A program made the translations under genes and the position numbers. From Algoriphagus marincola DSM 16067 (lineage in GTDB: Bacteria; Bacteroidota; Bacteroidia; Cytophagales; Cyclobacteriaceae), in NCBI RefSeq assembly GCF_000429405.1, contig NZ_KE386898.1, positions 67,631 through 131,630 on the forward strand: DNA of 64,000 nt, given 5' to 3'. A model generated the notes under the pieces. The model saw only the letters and a list, made by a program, of their open reading frames with translations, was not told where the DNA came from and did no database searches. Below, piece by piece: positions 50,596-59,702 of this stretch (the first letter of the stretch is position 1; every line of letters begins with the position of its first letter).

Positions 50596-51867
50596 ATGCT
50601 ACTTGTCAATCAAATCCGAGAAAACTTTGATGCTGTTTTAGCCGGTTTACAAAAAAGAAATTTCCCTGATGCTACTGCTGTTTTGGAGCAGGTGATCGCC
50701 TTAGACGATCAGCGTAAATCATCCCAAACCCAGCGAGATCAACTTCAAGCCGAATCAAACAGTATTTCCAAGCAAATCGGGGTCTTGATGAAGAACGGTC
50801 AACGAGAGGAGGCTGAAAAAGTCAAATCTCGGACTGCTGAGTTGAAAACCGAGATCAAAGCGTTGGAGGATTCAACAACTCAGGCAGAGGAGGATCTAAA
50901 GGCTTTACTTTATACTATTCCGAATATCCCTCATCTTTCCGTTCCTGCCGGAAAATCGGCTGATGATAATGAGGTGGTTTTGGAAAATGGTGTCATTCCT
51001 ACCCTGCATGAGGATAAGTTGCCGCATTGGGAACTGATCAAAAAATACGATATCATCGATTTTGACCTGGGTGTAAAAATTACCGGTGCGGGTTTTCCTG
51101 TTTACAAAGGAAAAGGAGCGAGGCTTCAGCGTGCATTGATTAATTTTTTCTTGGACGAAGCTCTGAAAGCAGGCTTTGTGGAGGTTCAGCCACCCATCTT
51201 GGTCAATGAGGATTCTGGCTATGGTACGGGTCAACTTCCTGATAAAGAGGGACAGATGTATCATGCCACTGCGGATAATTTGTATTTAATCCCAACGGCT
51301 GAAGTTCCAATCACTAACTTGTATCGAGATGTGATTTTATCCGAGGAGGAGTTGCCGGTAAAGAATGTTGGTTATACGCCTTGTTTTCGAAGAGAAGCTG
51401 GAAGTTGGGGAGCTCATGTCCGGGGATTGAATCGCTTGCATCAATTTGACAAAGTAGAGATAGTTCAAATTACACACCCGGATAAATCCTACGAGGCTTT
51501 GGAGCAAATGAGTTCCTATGTACAGGGGCTTTTGCAGAAGCTTGAGCTTCCTTATCGAGTTCTCCGTCTTTGTGGAGGTGATATGGGCTTTACTTCTTCC
51601 TTGACTTATGATATGGAGGTTTACTCTGCTGCCCAAGAGAGGTGGCTTGAAGTGAGCTCAGTTTCTAACTTTGAAACCTACCAGAGTAATAGATTAAAGC
51701 TACGCTTCAGAGGAGAGGATAGGAAAACGCAATTGGCACATTCCTTAAATGGATCAGCTTTAGCACTTCCTCGAATTGTAGCGGCAATTCTTGAGAATAA
51801 CCAAGAAGCAGATGGTATCCGCATGCCAGAAGTATTGCATGGTTATCTGGGATTCGATAGAATATAA
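50596..51867 (+). CDS. serS: Seryl-tRNA synthetase
   Basis: Class II aminoacyl-tRNA synthetase charging tRNA-Ser. The 423 residues have an N-terminal tRNA-binding coiled coil (about 30-105), then class II core with TAEVPITNLY, motif 2 FRREAGSWG and the motif 3 region near GSALALPRIVAAILENNQ. Typical length. Followed by a clean terminator. Confidence 0.97.
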   Translation: MLLVNQIRENFDAVLAGLQKRNFPDATAVLEQVIALDDQRKSSQTQRDQLQAESNSISKQIGVLMKNGQREEAEKVKSRTAELKTEIKALEDSTTQAEEDLKALLYTIPNIPHLSVPAGKSADDNEVVLENGVIPTLHEDKLPHWELIKKYDIIDFDLGVKITGAGFPVYKGKGARLQRALINFFLDEALKAGFVEVQPPILVNEDSGYGTGQLPDKEGQMYHATADNLYLIPTAEVPITNLYRDVILSEEELPVKNVGYTPCFRREAGSWGAHVRGLNRLHQFDKVEIVQITHPDKSYEALEQMSSYVQGLLQKLELPYRVLRLCGGDMGFTSSLTYDMEVYSAAQERWLEVSSVSNFETYQSNRLKLRFRGEDRKTQLAHSLNGSALALPRIVAAILENNQEADGIRMPEVLHGYLGFDRI

Positions 51868-51874
51868 ATAAGCT

Positions 51875-51905
51875 AAACCGTCCGACTATCGGACGGTTTT
51901 TTCAT
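51875..51905 (+). terminator. Terminator after serS
   Basis: Perfect ten-base stem AAACCGTCCG / CGGACGGTTT with loop ACTAT, then TTTT-rich sequence. Confidence 0.95.
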
Positions 51906-51922
51906 TTTAAATCCGATCTACA

Positions 51923-52345
51923 ATGAAAAAGATCTTTGTTTTATTCGCTTTTCTGGTTTTGGTAAATTTCTCCTATGCTCAAGAAGAGTCTGATAGAGAG
52001 CTGATTATTCAAACTGTTCAACTTTACTTTGATGGGATGATGGAACGGGACCGTTCGAAGTTGGATCAGGCGTTTTTACCAGAGGCAAGATTAATTGGCT
52101 ACCGAGGAGAAAATCTGACCATCACGGATTTTGAAACTTGGGCTAGTGGTACGGCAAAGGGGACTCCAAGAGATACCAATGAGTATAAAAATAACATCGT
52201 TTCCATTCGAGTACAGGGGAATACCGCTTCAGTGGAAACAGAGCTCTATTGGCCTGGAATCTATTACTATGATTTTTTGACCTTGATAAAGGTGAATGGG
52301 ACCTGGAAAATTGTCCACAAAAGTTGGACAGAGAAAAAACTATGA
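51923..52345 (+). CDS. Secreted NTF2-like (SnoaL/lumazine-binding-like) protein
   Basis: 140 residues. A signal peptide (MKKIFVLFAFLVLVNFSYAQ) is followed by one NTF2-like fold: YFDGMMERDRSKLDQAFLPEARL, then VSIRVQGNTASVETELYWPG and the closing FLTLIKVNGTWKIVHKSW. NTF2-like domains bind small ligands or act as enzymes, and the role here is not known. It lies 14 nt after the serS terminator; its last six bases overlap convergent coaE. Confidence 0.8.
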   Translation: MKKIFVLFAFLVLVNFSYAQEESDRELIIQTVQLYFDGMMERDRSKLDQAFLPEARLIGYRGENLTITDFETWASGTAKGTPRDTNEYKNNIVSIRVQGNTASVETELYWPGIYYYDFLTLIKVNGTWKIVHKSWTEKKL

Positions 52346-52936
52346 GGATAGCTGTTGATGAATAGCTAATACCTGAGGTATTAATAGCGTATTTTCCTTG
52401 TTTTTAATGATGTAGTCAGCCTTTTCATTTTTCTCCTCGTCAGGTAGCTGTTGATCAATAATATGATTGACCTGATCTGCAGTTCGGTGTGGATCACGCA
52501 TCAGAACTCTCGCGATTCTAATTTTCAGCGGTGAGCTTACATTGATGACCGCGTCAAGCTTCTTTTCTTGGCCCGTCTCGAAAATTAAGGCAGCTTCTTT
52601 AAGAACATAGCTGCCATTTTGAGCAGAAGCCCATGCTTCAAAATCCCTTCCTACTGCCGGGTGCACAAGGCTATTGATGATTTTTACTTTCTCAGGATCG
52701 CTAAAAACCTTTTCAGCTAAATATGGCCGATTGAGTTGATCGTTTTTATCATAGCTTTCCTCACCAAAAGCAATCTTTATTTGCTTTTTTAACTCCTGGT
52801 CTTCATTCATGAGCTTCTTGGCTCGGTCATCGGCATAATAAACCGAAACCCCCAGGATTTCAAAAATTTTTGCAACGGTGGATTTTCCAGAAGCAATTCC
52901 TCCTGTCAAACCCACGATTTTGGGCTTAGTTGCCAT
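52340..52936 (-). CDS. coaE: Dephospho-CoA kinase
   Basis: Last step of coenzyme A synthesis. The 198 residues carry the P-loop GGIASGKS (12-19), and a typical LID with RVLMRDPHRTADQVNHII. All core motifs present. Last gene of the operon nusB-ytxH-DUF1573-yajC-ybbR-coaE; overlaps ybbR by 11 bases. Confidence 0.95.
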   Translation of the reverse strand: MATKPKIVGLTGGIASGKSTVAKIFEILGVSVYYADDRAKKLMNEDQELKKQIKIAFGEESYDKNDQLNRPYLAEKVFSDPEKVKIINSLVHPAVGRDFEAWASAQNGSYVLKEAALIFETGQEKKLDAVINVSSPLKIRIARVLMRDPHRTADQVNHIIDQQLPDEEKNEKADYIIKNKENTLLIPQVLAIHQQLSS

Positions 52937-53894
52937 AGATCAATTTAAAACTACTGGGTTCTACTCTTACCTGATCCAAAAATTCCGGCAATGGACTGAC
53001 TTGAATTGAGATTGTGGAATCTTCCTTGTTTCTCCTCGAATAATTTAAAACTGCCTCAAATTCCAAATCTTTTAGCTGATCAGTTTTCCGCTCATCCACC
53101 AAGTAATACATCATTACGATAGGCTCTTCCTCTTCCAAGTTTACCGATCTGGGGAAATTCACCTTTTTCAATTTTAGGCGTTTGTTCCCCTCCAAAAAAG
53201 CAACCACTTCAAGTTCTACCTTTATTTCTTCGGTTTCTAAGGTCACAAACTCAGCCAATTCTTTTGAGATTTTTAAAGGGATATTTTTAGAAATATTCTG
53301 ATCAATTCTGTTTTCGTCTAGGGAAATGGGGAATTTCCCTTCGTAAAGGTCCAGAATGCTTGAGGGGCCTTTCAAGGTAATTGTATTGGGCTCAAAAGTC
53401 GGATTAGAAAGCATGCGGATGTTTTTCCCTAGAGAGTAGCTAGTAGAGTCTAGGGTTGGTGTGAGTTTGATAGTACGAATCGGATCGATTTGGAACTTTA
53501 GACTATCAGTCCCAAGATTTAAAAGTTGGGTGGGGGAAATAAATTCACTTAAACTCCTTCTCACAACAGCAGTCAGAAGGTAGTCATTGGCTGCAGGTCG
53601 ATCAAGCTCAACGACGAAAGGCTGTACATTGACTTGAAAATATTTTTGAAGCAGATCCCATCCATTTCCGTTGATCTCGATTTCTATACTGGATGGTAAA
53701 GGTTTCACAGCCATAAACTGCTCCTGATCGAATTCGAATTCGATTGGATAATCCACAATGGTGGTGTAGTCCTCTTTATTGAGAGCATTTAAAATCCAAA
53801 AAGTGGTAGCCGCTGCGACGCAGAGAACTACCACTTTGATATTGGAGACTTGTTTGGGGCTTATTCCCCTTTTGGACTGTTTAGTTTCCGGCAA
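52926..53894 (-). CDS. YbbR-domain (CdaR-like) membrane-anchored protein
   Basis: 322 residues, one N-terminal membrane segment (about 20-40) and an extracytoplasmic part with YbbR-like beta domains (YPIEFEFDQEQFMAVKPLPSSIEIEI; SNPTFEPNTITLKGPSSIL). In Firmicutes CdaR controls a diadenylate cyclase, but no cyclase gene is adjacent here, so only the domain assignment is made. Lies between yajC and coaE. Confidence 0.8.
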   Translation of the reverse strand: MPETKQSKRGISPKQVSNIKVVVLCVAAATTFWILNALNKEDYTTIVDYPIEFEFDQEQFMAVKPLPSSIEIEINGNGWDLLQKYFQVNVQPFVVELDRPAANDYLLTAVVRRSLSEFISPTQLLNLGTDSLKFQIDPIRTIKLTPTLDSTSYSLGKNIRMLSNPTFEPNTITLKGPSSILDLYEGKFPISLDENRIDQNISKNIPLKISKELAEFVTLETEEIKVELEVVAFLEGNKRLKLKKVNFPRSVNLEEEEPIVMMYYLVDERKTDQLKDLEFEAVLNYSRRNKEDSTISIQVSPLPEFLDQVRVEPSSFKLIYGN

Positions 53895-53902
53895 AATTCA
53901 AC

Positions 53903-54214
53903 TTATTTTGAAGTTTTTTTGGTGAAATCTAGACTAATCGCTGACTTTTCAACGGTTACTTTAAATCCGCGATCGAGTTCCATCGTCACTGTGTCGCCAT
54001 CGATCGAAGAGACTTTTCCATGAAGTCCACCAATGGTGACGATTGGATCGCCTTTTTTGATTTCCTCAATGAATTTTTTTGTCTCTTTTTGTTTTTTCTG
54101 CTGTGGACGGATCATGAAGAAATACATGATCAGAATGATGGATCCAAATAGGAAAACCTGTCCCATGATGCCTGCACCTCCAGCGGAGGCTTGAGCCAAA
54201 ATACTTGTTATCAT
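53903..54214 (-). CDS. yajC: Sec translocon accessory protein YajC
   Basis: 103 residues with one N-terminal membrane segment (GQVFLFGSIILIMYFFMIRPQQKKQK) and the conserved cytoplasmic tail GDPIVTIGGLHGKVSSID. The MIRPQQKKQK motif is diagnostic. YajC associates with SecDF in the Sec pathway; secDF is not adjacent here. Confidence 0.95.
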   Translation of the reverse strand: MITSILAQASAGGAGIMGQVFLFGSIILIMYFFMIRPQQKKQKETKKFIEEIKKGDPIVTIGGLHGKVSSIDGDTVTMELDRGFKVTVEKSAISLDFTKKTSK

Positions 54215-54221
54215 TTGTTAT

Positions 54222-54758
54222 TTATCGCTTTACTGGTCCAACGGGAGCAGGGCCTCCAGCTTTCGGTGTAACATTACCACGCAGTCTCAATCGAGTCACG
54301 GTTGGGTTGGTATTAGCTTGGATGGTTACTGTCGGAGCTTGTGCACCAGACTTAGCAGTTGAGTTGAAAACCACCTTCACAAAACCAGTTTCTCCTGGGT
54401 TAACCGGAGTTTTGGTCCAGTCAGGGCTAGTACAGCCACAAGATGCCGTAATGTTTGAAATTACTAGTGGAGCTTGTCCATTGTTAGTGAAGTTGAAAAC
54501 TCGCTCTACAACTTGTCCTTCGTTGATGGTACCGAAGTTGTATTCCATTTCTTCAAACTGGAATGCTCCCAATGTTGCCGGATCGGCAGCTTGAGTAGTT
54601 TGAGCGTTCACAGGAGTGATGGATGATCCTTTCGCTTCCAATTGAGCAATTTTATCCTCTAGCGCTTTGATTTTCTCATCCTGCTGGGCCTTTTGACTGC
54701 AAGCTCCTAAAGAAAGGGCTGCGACTGCTGCTGCGATGCTTAGAATTCTAAGTTTCAT
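54222..54758 (-). CDS. DUF1573-family lipoprotein
   Basis: 178 residues. Signal peptide with lipobox LGAC (AAVAALSLGACSQ), a short coiled coil (EKIKALEDKIAQLEAKG), then one DUF1573 domain: QFEEMEYNFGTINEGQVVERVFNFTNNGQAPLVI, the key Cys pair ITASCGCTSPDW, and NPGETGFVKVVFNST. This Ig-like module is common in Bacteroidota surface and periplasmic proteins; exact role not known. Cotranscribed with yajC. Confidence 0.88.
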   Translation of the reverse strand: MKLRILSIAAAVAALSLGACSQKAQQDEKIKALEDKIAQLEAKGSSITPVNAQTTQAADPATLGAFQFEEMEYNFGTINEGQVVERVFNFTNNGQAPLVISNITASCGCTSPDWTKTPVNPGETGFVKVVFNSTAKSGAQAPTVTIQANTNPTVTRLRLRGNVTPKAGGPAPVGPVKR

Positions 54759-54760
54759 AA

Positions 54761-55060
54761 TCAGTTGTCTTTATTGATTTGGTCGATTAATTTATTTACG
54801 TCGTTAAGTAGATTTTCTGCCTTGTTTTTAGCGTCGTTGATCACTCGCTTACCCTCTGTTTTTGCTTCGTTGAGGTGTAGCTCTTTTCCTTCCACGAGTT
54901 CATCGATGAGTTCTTCCAACTCGTTTTTATATTTTTTAAGTCTGTAGGAAAGTCTATCGCGGGTATTGCTTCCTGTATCAGGCGCAAACAAAATACCCAA
55001 TGCAGTACCAACGCCTGCTCCAAGTACAAATGCTATTAATGAATTGCTGCTCTTGCTCAT
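54761..55060 (-). CDS. YtxH-domain protein
   Basis: 99 residues. The N-terminal hydrophobic glycine-rich segment AFVLGAGVGTALGILFAPDTG is the YtxH hallmark; the rest is a basic/acidic helix likely to be a coiled coil. YtxH proteins are often general-stress-related membrane proteins. Three nt after its stop begins the DUF1573 gene. Confidence 0.85.
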   Translation of the reverse strand: MSKSSNSLIAFVLGAGVGTALGILFAPDTGSNTRDRLSYRLKKYKNELEELIDELVEGKELHLNEAKTEGKRVINDAKNKAENLLNDVNKLIDQINKDN

Positions 55061-55068
55061 AGTTTCTG

Positions 55069-56244
55069 TTATTTATTGTCCAAAAGTCCTCTTCCGCTCT
55101 TACGGATTTTTCCCTTTTCAGTTAACTCTTTTGACATCACATCCAAAAGGCCGTTTACAAACTGCTTACTTTTCGGTGTGCTGTAAGTCTTCGAGATATC
55201 TATGTATTCGTTGATGCTGACTTTTACAGGAATGCTTGGGAATTGCTGCATTTCTGTAATTGCCATAGAGATGATCACCTTATCGGTGAAAGCCAGTCGG
55301 TCAATGTCCCAATTTTTGGTTTTTTGAGCGATCAGCTCCCTGTTTTCTGCACCTCTCTCGATGGTGAAGTTAAAGATATTTTGAAAAAACTCCTTATCTT
55401 CCTCCCAGTTCATCGCAATTTCAGGTAGATCTGAAACTTCACTGTTCAGGACATTTTTGAAAACTTTTGCTGCCAAACTTCTCACGACAGCTTTGTTCTC
55501 TGTCCAATTAAGGTCCTTTTCAGAAAAGTAGTTCAGAATTACCTCATTTTTGAAAATAATTTTCTTCAAAATGGCCTCTACTACCTCTTCATCCTGCTCA
55601 GCAGTCGGTTGGTCGATGCCTAAGTAAGCTTGATATTCCTCGGAAGGCTTGACATAGTCCCGGAACCATTCCTTGATCTCAAGCTCAATGTCGTCCAAGT
55701 TGACATTGTTTTTAGCTAAAGCGGCTTGATATGCGGGAGAGTTTCGAAGTTTTTCGAGAATTTGATTCCGGTGTAAGTTCAATTCGGAGGAAAATTCCAC
55801 TGCTTGGCTCCCTGACAGTTTGCGCTTTCTTTCGTATTCCTTCCCTACATGGTCTGCAAATGCCTGGATCAATTCAATCGCCGTGAGATAGAGTTGGGGA
55901 ATTCGCTCGGCTGATGTGACCATGTTTTTAAGCAAAAATTCCCGGTCTCTCAGGTTAGCGTTTCGATATTGAACAATGGCTTCTTTGACAGCTTTTTTGA
56001 CTTTTGGGCTGGCATCAGATCCCTCAATGGCATCTGTGTTGTTTAGGTTTTTTTCAAAAATCTCCAAAGCCAACTGGGCCTCTCTGTTCAAGGCGGCTTT
56101 GTCCTGAACTTCCATGCTATTTAGATCAGGAAGGAAGGATTCTTTGATGAAATCGCGAGCGAGATTATGATTGGATGCCTTGCACTGTTCGTAGGCATAG
56201 AGGTTCTGAAAAGCTTTGACCCTGAGGATTCTTCGATTTAGCAT
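55069..56244 (-). CDS. nusB: Transcription antitermination protein NusB (long form)
   Basis: 391 residues, against about 140 in E. coli. The NusB domain is C-terminal (about 245-375), with WDIDRLAFTDKVIISMAITEM, PVKVSINEYIDISKTYSTPKSKQFVNGLLD. The first 240 residues are helical and look like an additional, NusB-derived arm beginning with RRILRVKAFQNLYAYEQCK, which itself resembles a NusB N-terminus, so the protein may be an internal NusB duplication. First gene of the operon. Confidence 0.92.
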   Translation of the reverse strand: MLNRRILRVKAFQNLYAYEQCKASNHNLARDFIKESFLPDLNSMEVQDKAALNREAQLALEIFEKNLNNTDAIEGSDASPKVKKAVKEAIVQYRNANLRDREFLLKNMVTSAERIPQLYLTAIELIQAFADHVGKEYERKRKLSGSQAVEFSSELNLHRNQILEKLRNSPAYQAALAKNNVNLDDIELEIKEWFRDYVKPSEEYQAYLGIDQPTAEQDEEVVEAILKKIIFKNEVILNYFSEKDLNWTENKAVVRSLAAKVFKNVLNSEVSDLPEIAMNWEEDKEFFQNIFNFTIERGAENRELIAQKTKNWDIDRLAFTDKVIISMAITEMQQFPSIPVKVSINEYIDISKTYSTPKSKQFVNGLLDVMSKELTEKGKIRKSGRGLLDNK

Positions 56245-56262
56245 AATTAGTCAAACGAGCTG

Positions 56263-56270
56263 CAAATATA
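56263..56270 (-). promoter_or_regulatory. -7 box upstream of the nusB operon
   Basis: The minus strand reads TATATTTG, an exact TAnnTTTG. The transcript would start about 12 nt before the nusB ATG, a near-leaderless arrangement. No clear -33 element. Confidence 0.55.
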
Positions 56271-56309
56271 GTCATTTTGATTGGGCTTATTCGCCCGGAT
56301 CGCTCATAA

Positions 56310-56339
56310 AAAAGCCACCGAAGCAATACGGTGGCTTTT
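56310..56339 (-). terminator. Terminator after the dehydrogenase gene
   Basis: Stem AAAAGCCACCG / CGGTGGCTTTT with an eight-base loop and a T6 run on the minus strand. It isolates the dehydrogenase gene from the nusB operon. Confidence 0.9.
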
Positions 56340-56362
56340 AGATTTAAGCGAGTTTATTCTTT

Positions 56363-57463
56363 TTAAAAGGGTAACTTAACTCTACCGATAGCAGCTATTC
56401 GCTCTTTTGCAACTTGAATAGCTGCCTGCTGGGCAGGGATTTGCTCTTTTTCGGATTTATCCAAAATGCCTAGGCAAGTATCATATATTTTTTCAGTCTG
56501 CTTGAAGACTGTTTCTTGCTGATAATCTCCAAGGTATTCAGCTCCGACGTTGATTACTCCTCCTGCATTGATAAGGAAGTCAGGAGCATAGACGATTCCT
56601 TTTTCCAAAAGAATTCGACCATGCTTTTCTTCATCCTTCAATTGGTTGTTGGCACCACCGGCAATCACAGCACACTTCAATCGGTCGATGGTGTCATCAT
56701 TGACTGTAGCACCTAATGCACAAGGCGCATAGATATCCATGTCCAAGTCGTAAATTAACTCTGGGTCGACGGCAAGTGTACCGGTTTCACGAGCCACCTT
56801 TTTGAGCTTATCTTCAAAAATATCTGTTACCAATACTTCTGCGTTTTCCTTTACTAAGTATTCGATCAGGTATTTTCCGACTTGCCCCACACCTTGCACG
56901 ACAATTCGCTTTCTAGCCAAATTATCAGATCCAAAGGCTTTTTTGGCTGCTGCCTTCATCCCAACATATACGCCATAAGCTGTGACAGGAGATGGATCGC
57001 CTGCGCCACCTTTGATTTGAGGAAGGCCAGTGACATGTCGGGTTTCCATGGAAATATGTTCCATGTCTGCGGTGTTCATATTGACATCTTCCGCAGTCAC
57101 ATAGCGTCCTCCCAAACTTTCTACAAATCGGCCAAATCTTCTCAAAAAGGCCTCGCTTTTCAAGCTTGGATCTCCGATAATGACTGCCTTTCCTCCTCCA
57201 AGATTGAGACCGGCGAGGGAGTTTTTGAAGGTCATCCCTCTTGAAAGTCTCAAGACGTCTGTGATAGCTTCAGCCTCCGAAGCATAGGGCCACATGCGTG
57301 TGCCTCCCAATGCTGGGCCTAAAGTAGTATTATGAATGCCGATGAGGGCTTTTAGTCCAGTGGCTGCGTCATGGCAGATCACGAGTTGCTCGTGATCCAT
57401 ATTTGTGATTTGTCCAAAAATGGATCCTTCTTGCACTGTTTCGGAAGCTTTGGTTTGTAACAT
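56363..57463 (-). CDS. Leu/Phe/Val/Glu-type amino acid dehydrogenase
   Basis: NAD-dependent oxidative deaminase of the Glu/Leu/Phe/Val dehydrogenase family. The 366 residues contain the catalytic Lys in GLNLGGGKAVIIGDP, the dimer/substrate region TAEDVNMNTADMEHI and a Rossmann motif VVQGVGQVGKYLIEYL. Leucine dehydrogenase is the best guess from length and the GGGKAVI motif; the preferred amino acid is not proven. Has its own promoter and terminator. Confidence 0.92.
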   Translation of the reverse strand: MLQTKASETVQEGSIFGQITNMDHEQLVICHDAATGLKALIGIHNTTLGPALGGTRMWPYASEAEAITDVLRLSRGMTFKNSLAGLNLGGGKAVIIGDPSLKSEAFLRRFGRFVESLGGRYVTAEDVNMNTADMEHISMETRHVTGLPQIKGGAGDPSPVTAYGVYVGMKAAAKKAFGSDNLARKRIVVQGVGQVGKYLIEYLVKENAEVLVTDIFEDKLKKVARETGTLAVDPELIYDLDMDIYAPCALGATVNDDTIDRLKCAVIAGGANNQLKDEEKHGRILLEKGIVYAPDFLINAGGVINVGAEYLGDYQQETVFKQTEKIYDTCLGILDKSEKEQIPAQQAAIQVAKERIAAIGRVKLPF

Positions 57464-57488
57464 GTGAACTTCGCTGGTTAGATTGTGT

Positions 57489-57496
57489 TATATTTG
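57489..57496 (+). promoter_or_regulatory. Candidate -7 box for the ABC exporter gene
   Basis: TATATTTG matches TAnnTTTG; it lies divergent to the dehydrogenase promoter. The leader to GTG 57617 would be about 115 nt. No clear -33. Confidence 0.4.
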
Positions 57497-57530
57497 GGTT
57501 CTTGCTTGAATTCCTCAAACCCGATTGATA

Positions 57531-57560
57531 CAAAATTAAATACTTTTATCAGCGAGCAAA
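57531..57560 (-). promoter_or_regulatory. Promoter of the dehydrogenase gene
   Basis: On the minus strand, TTTG (57560-57557), an 18-base spacer, and TAATTTTG (57538-57531) fit the Bacteroidota -33/-7 pattern well. The leader to ATG 57463 would be about 60 nt. Confidence 0.65.
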
Positions 57561-57616
57561 GGAATAATTCGCCCAAGTTTCATGAATAGATTTCTAATTT
57601 CAAAAGCTTTTATTTG

Positions 57617-59413
57617 GTGAGACCACTTTGGAGACTTAATAAGTATTTATACAAATACAAGGGCCTGTTGCTTTTGGGGATTTTTTTTACGGTGATCTCA
57701 AACATCTTCGTAATTATTCCCGCGCAGTTGGTTCGTTTGGCCATAGATTATGTGGTGGAAAGTTTTTCCATTTTTAAGCCAATTCAGCTTGGAGGAATGG
57801 GGGAAGAAGCACAGGAAATTTTCCTAAAGTTTGTCTTCATATTCGGACTTCTGATTTTGGTAATGGCACTTTTGAGAGGTTTTTTTCTCTTTCTTATCCG
57901 TCAGACCATCATTATCATGTCTAGGAGAGTCGAGTATGATCTAAAGAATGAGATTTTCGAAAAGTACCAAAGCCTTCCCTTAAGTTTTTACAGAAAAAAT
58001 AGCACCGGGGACTTGATGGCAAGAATCACTGAAGACGTGAGTCGCGTTCGGATGTATTTAGGGCCTGCCATCATGTATGGGATGAACTTGCTGATTCTTT
58101 TTCCTTTGGTTATCAGCTACATGATTTCTGTCAATCCTGAATTGACTTTGTATTCCCTTCTTCCGCTTCCGGTACTTTCTGTTTCCATCTATTTTGTCAA
58201 TAATTTGATCAATGAGCGATCAGAGAAAATTCAACGTAGCCTTTCCGGACTGAGCACTTATGTGCAGGAAGCTTTCTCAGGCATCCGAGTGCTAAAGGCT
58301 TTTGTGCGGGAAAATGACAGCGTTCGGGATTTTGCGACTGCCAGTGAGGATTATAAAGAAAAGTCCATCCGACTTACTAAAGTCAACGCCCTGTTTTTCC
58401 CTTTGATCATGGCCTTGGTGGGGATTTCGACCATCATCACGGTCTATATCGGAGGTCTTCAGGTGATCAATGGAGAGATTGGTTATGGGGTCATTGCTGA
58501 GTTTATTTTGTATGTAAATATGCTGACCTGGCCGGTGACTTCACTAGGTTGGGTGACAAGTATCGTACAGCGAGCGGCTGCCTCTCAGACACGTATCAAT
58601 GAGTTTTTGGATGAGAAAAATGATATCCGTAGCACGGAAAATCTTGAGATACCTGTCAAAGGAAAAATTACCGTGAAAGACTTGAGCTTCGACTATCCGG
58701 ATACAGGAGTCAAAGCACTGAAGAATGTAAGTTTCGAGATCGGAGCTGGAAAAACTCTGGGAATCATCGGAACTACAGGGTCTGGGAAGTCTACTATTGC
58801 AAATCTTCTGATGCGCATGTATGATCCTTCTTCAGGAGAAATCCTTATTGACGATCGGCCGATTCAATCTTTTGATATTTCGTATCTAAGGAAAAACATA
58901 GGCTTTGTACCTCAAGACGTCTTCTTATTTTCTGATACAATCGGGAATAATATTGCCTTTGGGATAGATCATCCGGATAAAGCGATCATCGAGCAAGCTG
59001 CCAAATATGCGGACGTGTACAATAATATTGTTGACTTCACCAAGGGCTTTGACACCATGCTAGGCGAGCGAGGTATTACGCTTTCCGGTGGGCAAAAGCA
59101 ACGAGTTTCGATCGCGCGGGCTATCGCAAAAGAACCTCAAATCCTGATCTTGGACGATTGTCTTTCTGCGGTCGATACTAAAACGGAAAACGCCATTCTC
59201 AACGCCCTCAAAAAGATCATGAAGGATCGCACTTCTGTGATTATTTCGCATCGAGTTTCCTCCGCAAAGCTAGCCGATCACATCATCGTATTGGATGACG
59301 GAGAACTTATCGAGCAAGGAACACACGAAACGCTGATGGAGAAAAGAGGTGCCTATGCGGAGCTTTATGAAAAGCAGACTCAAGCGGGAGAGTCCATTGA
59401 GTCTGATGTTTGA
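57617..59413 (+). CDS. ABC exporter (transmembrane plus ATPase domains)
   Basis: Half-transporter exporter that works as a homodimer or heterodimer, of the MsbA/multidrug type. No ATG start in frame after the stop at 57587; GTG at 57617 (MRPLWRLNKYLYKYKGLL) fits the family better than TTG at 57614. The 598 residues have six membrane helices (about 1-310) and an ATPase domain with Walker A GTTGSGKST, Q-loop FVPQDVFLF, signature LSGGQKQR and Walker B ILILDDCLSAVD, all intact. Substrate (lipid or drug) not determined. Confidence 0.92.
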   Translation: MRPLWRLNKYLYKYKGLLLLGIFFTVISNIFVIIPAQLVRLAIDYVVESFSIFKPIQLGGMGEEAQEIFLKFVFIFGLLILVMALLRGFFLFLIRQTIIIMSRRVEYDLKNEIFEKYQSLPLSFYRKNSTGDLMARITEDVSRVRMYLGPAIMYGMNLLILFPLVISYMISVNPELTLYSLLPLPVLSVSIYFVNNLINERSEKIQRSLSGLSTYVQEAFSGIRVLKAFVRENDSVRDFATASEDYKEKSIRLTKVNALFFPLIMALVGISTIITVYIGGLQVINGEIGYGVIAEFILYVNMLTWPVTSLGWVTSIVQRAAASQTRINEFLDEKNDIRSTENLEIPVKGKITVKDLSFDYPDTGVKALKNVSFEIGAGKTLGIIGTTGSGKSTIANLLMRMYDPSSGEILIDDRPIQSFDISYLRKNIGFVPQDVFLFSDTIGNNIAFGIDHPDKAIIEQAAKYADVYNNIVDFTKGFDTMLGERGITLSGGQKQRVSIARAIAKEPQILILDDCLSAVDTKTENAILNALKKIMKDRTSVIISHRVSSAKLADHIIVLDDGELIEQGTHETLMEKRGAYAELYEKQTQAGESIESDV

Positions 59414-59702
59414 TTTTTTGATTATAGGTAATAAATTCTCGCCTTATCTTTAAATCTTATTTAGCTGGAAGTAGGAAGAAAGAAGCTTCTGAAATGCTCA
59501 AACTTTCCGTTTAATTTAGCTGTGATGCCATTCTAACTTGCAGTAAAATAGATAATCATATTTGTTGTCTGATTTTCCAATGGATTGACACTCGCTTGAT
59601 TCTATGGGATTTATGATTGACTCAAGCGATTATTTGGTTTGATAAAACAAAGAGATGCAAAGAATTTTTTAACTTACTCTATCCATCTAAACCCCTAGCA
59701 CC

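Noticed and set aside
57590..57616. ATT or TTG as start of the ABC exporter
   Set aside because: GTG at 57617 gives the family-typical RPLWRLNKY beginning; TTG at 57614 cannot be excluded but adds only one residue.
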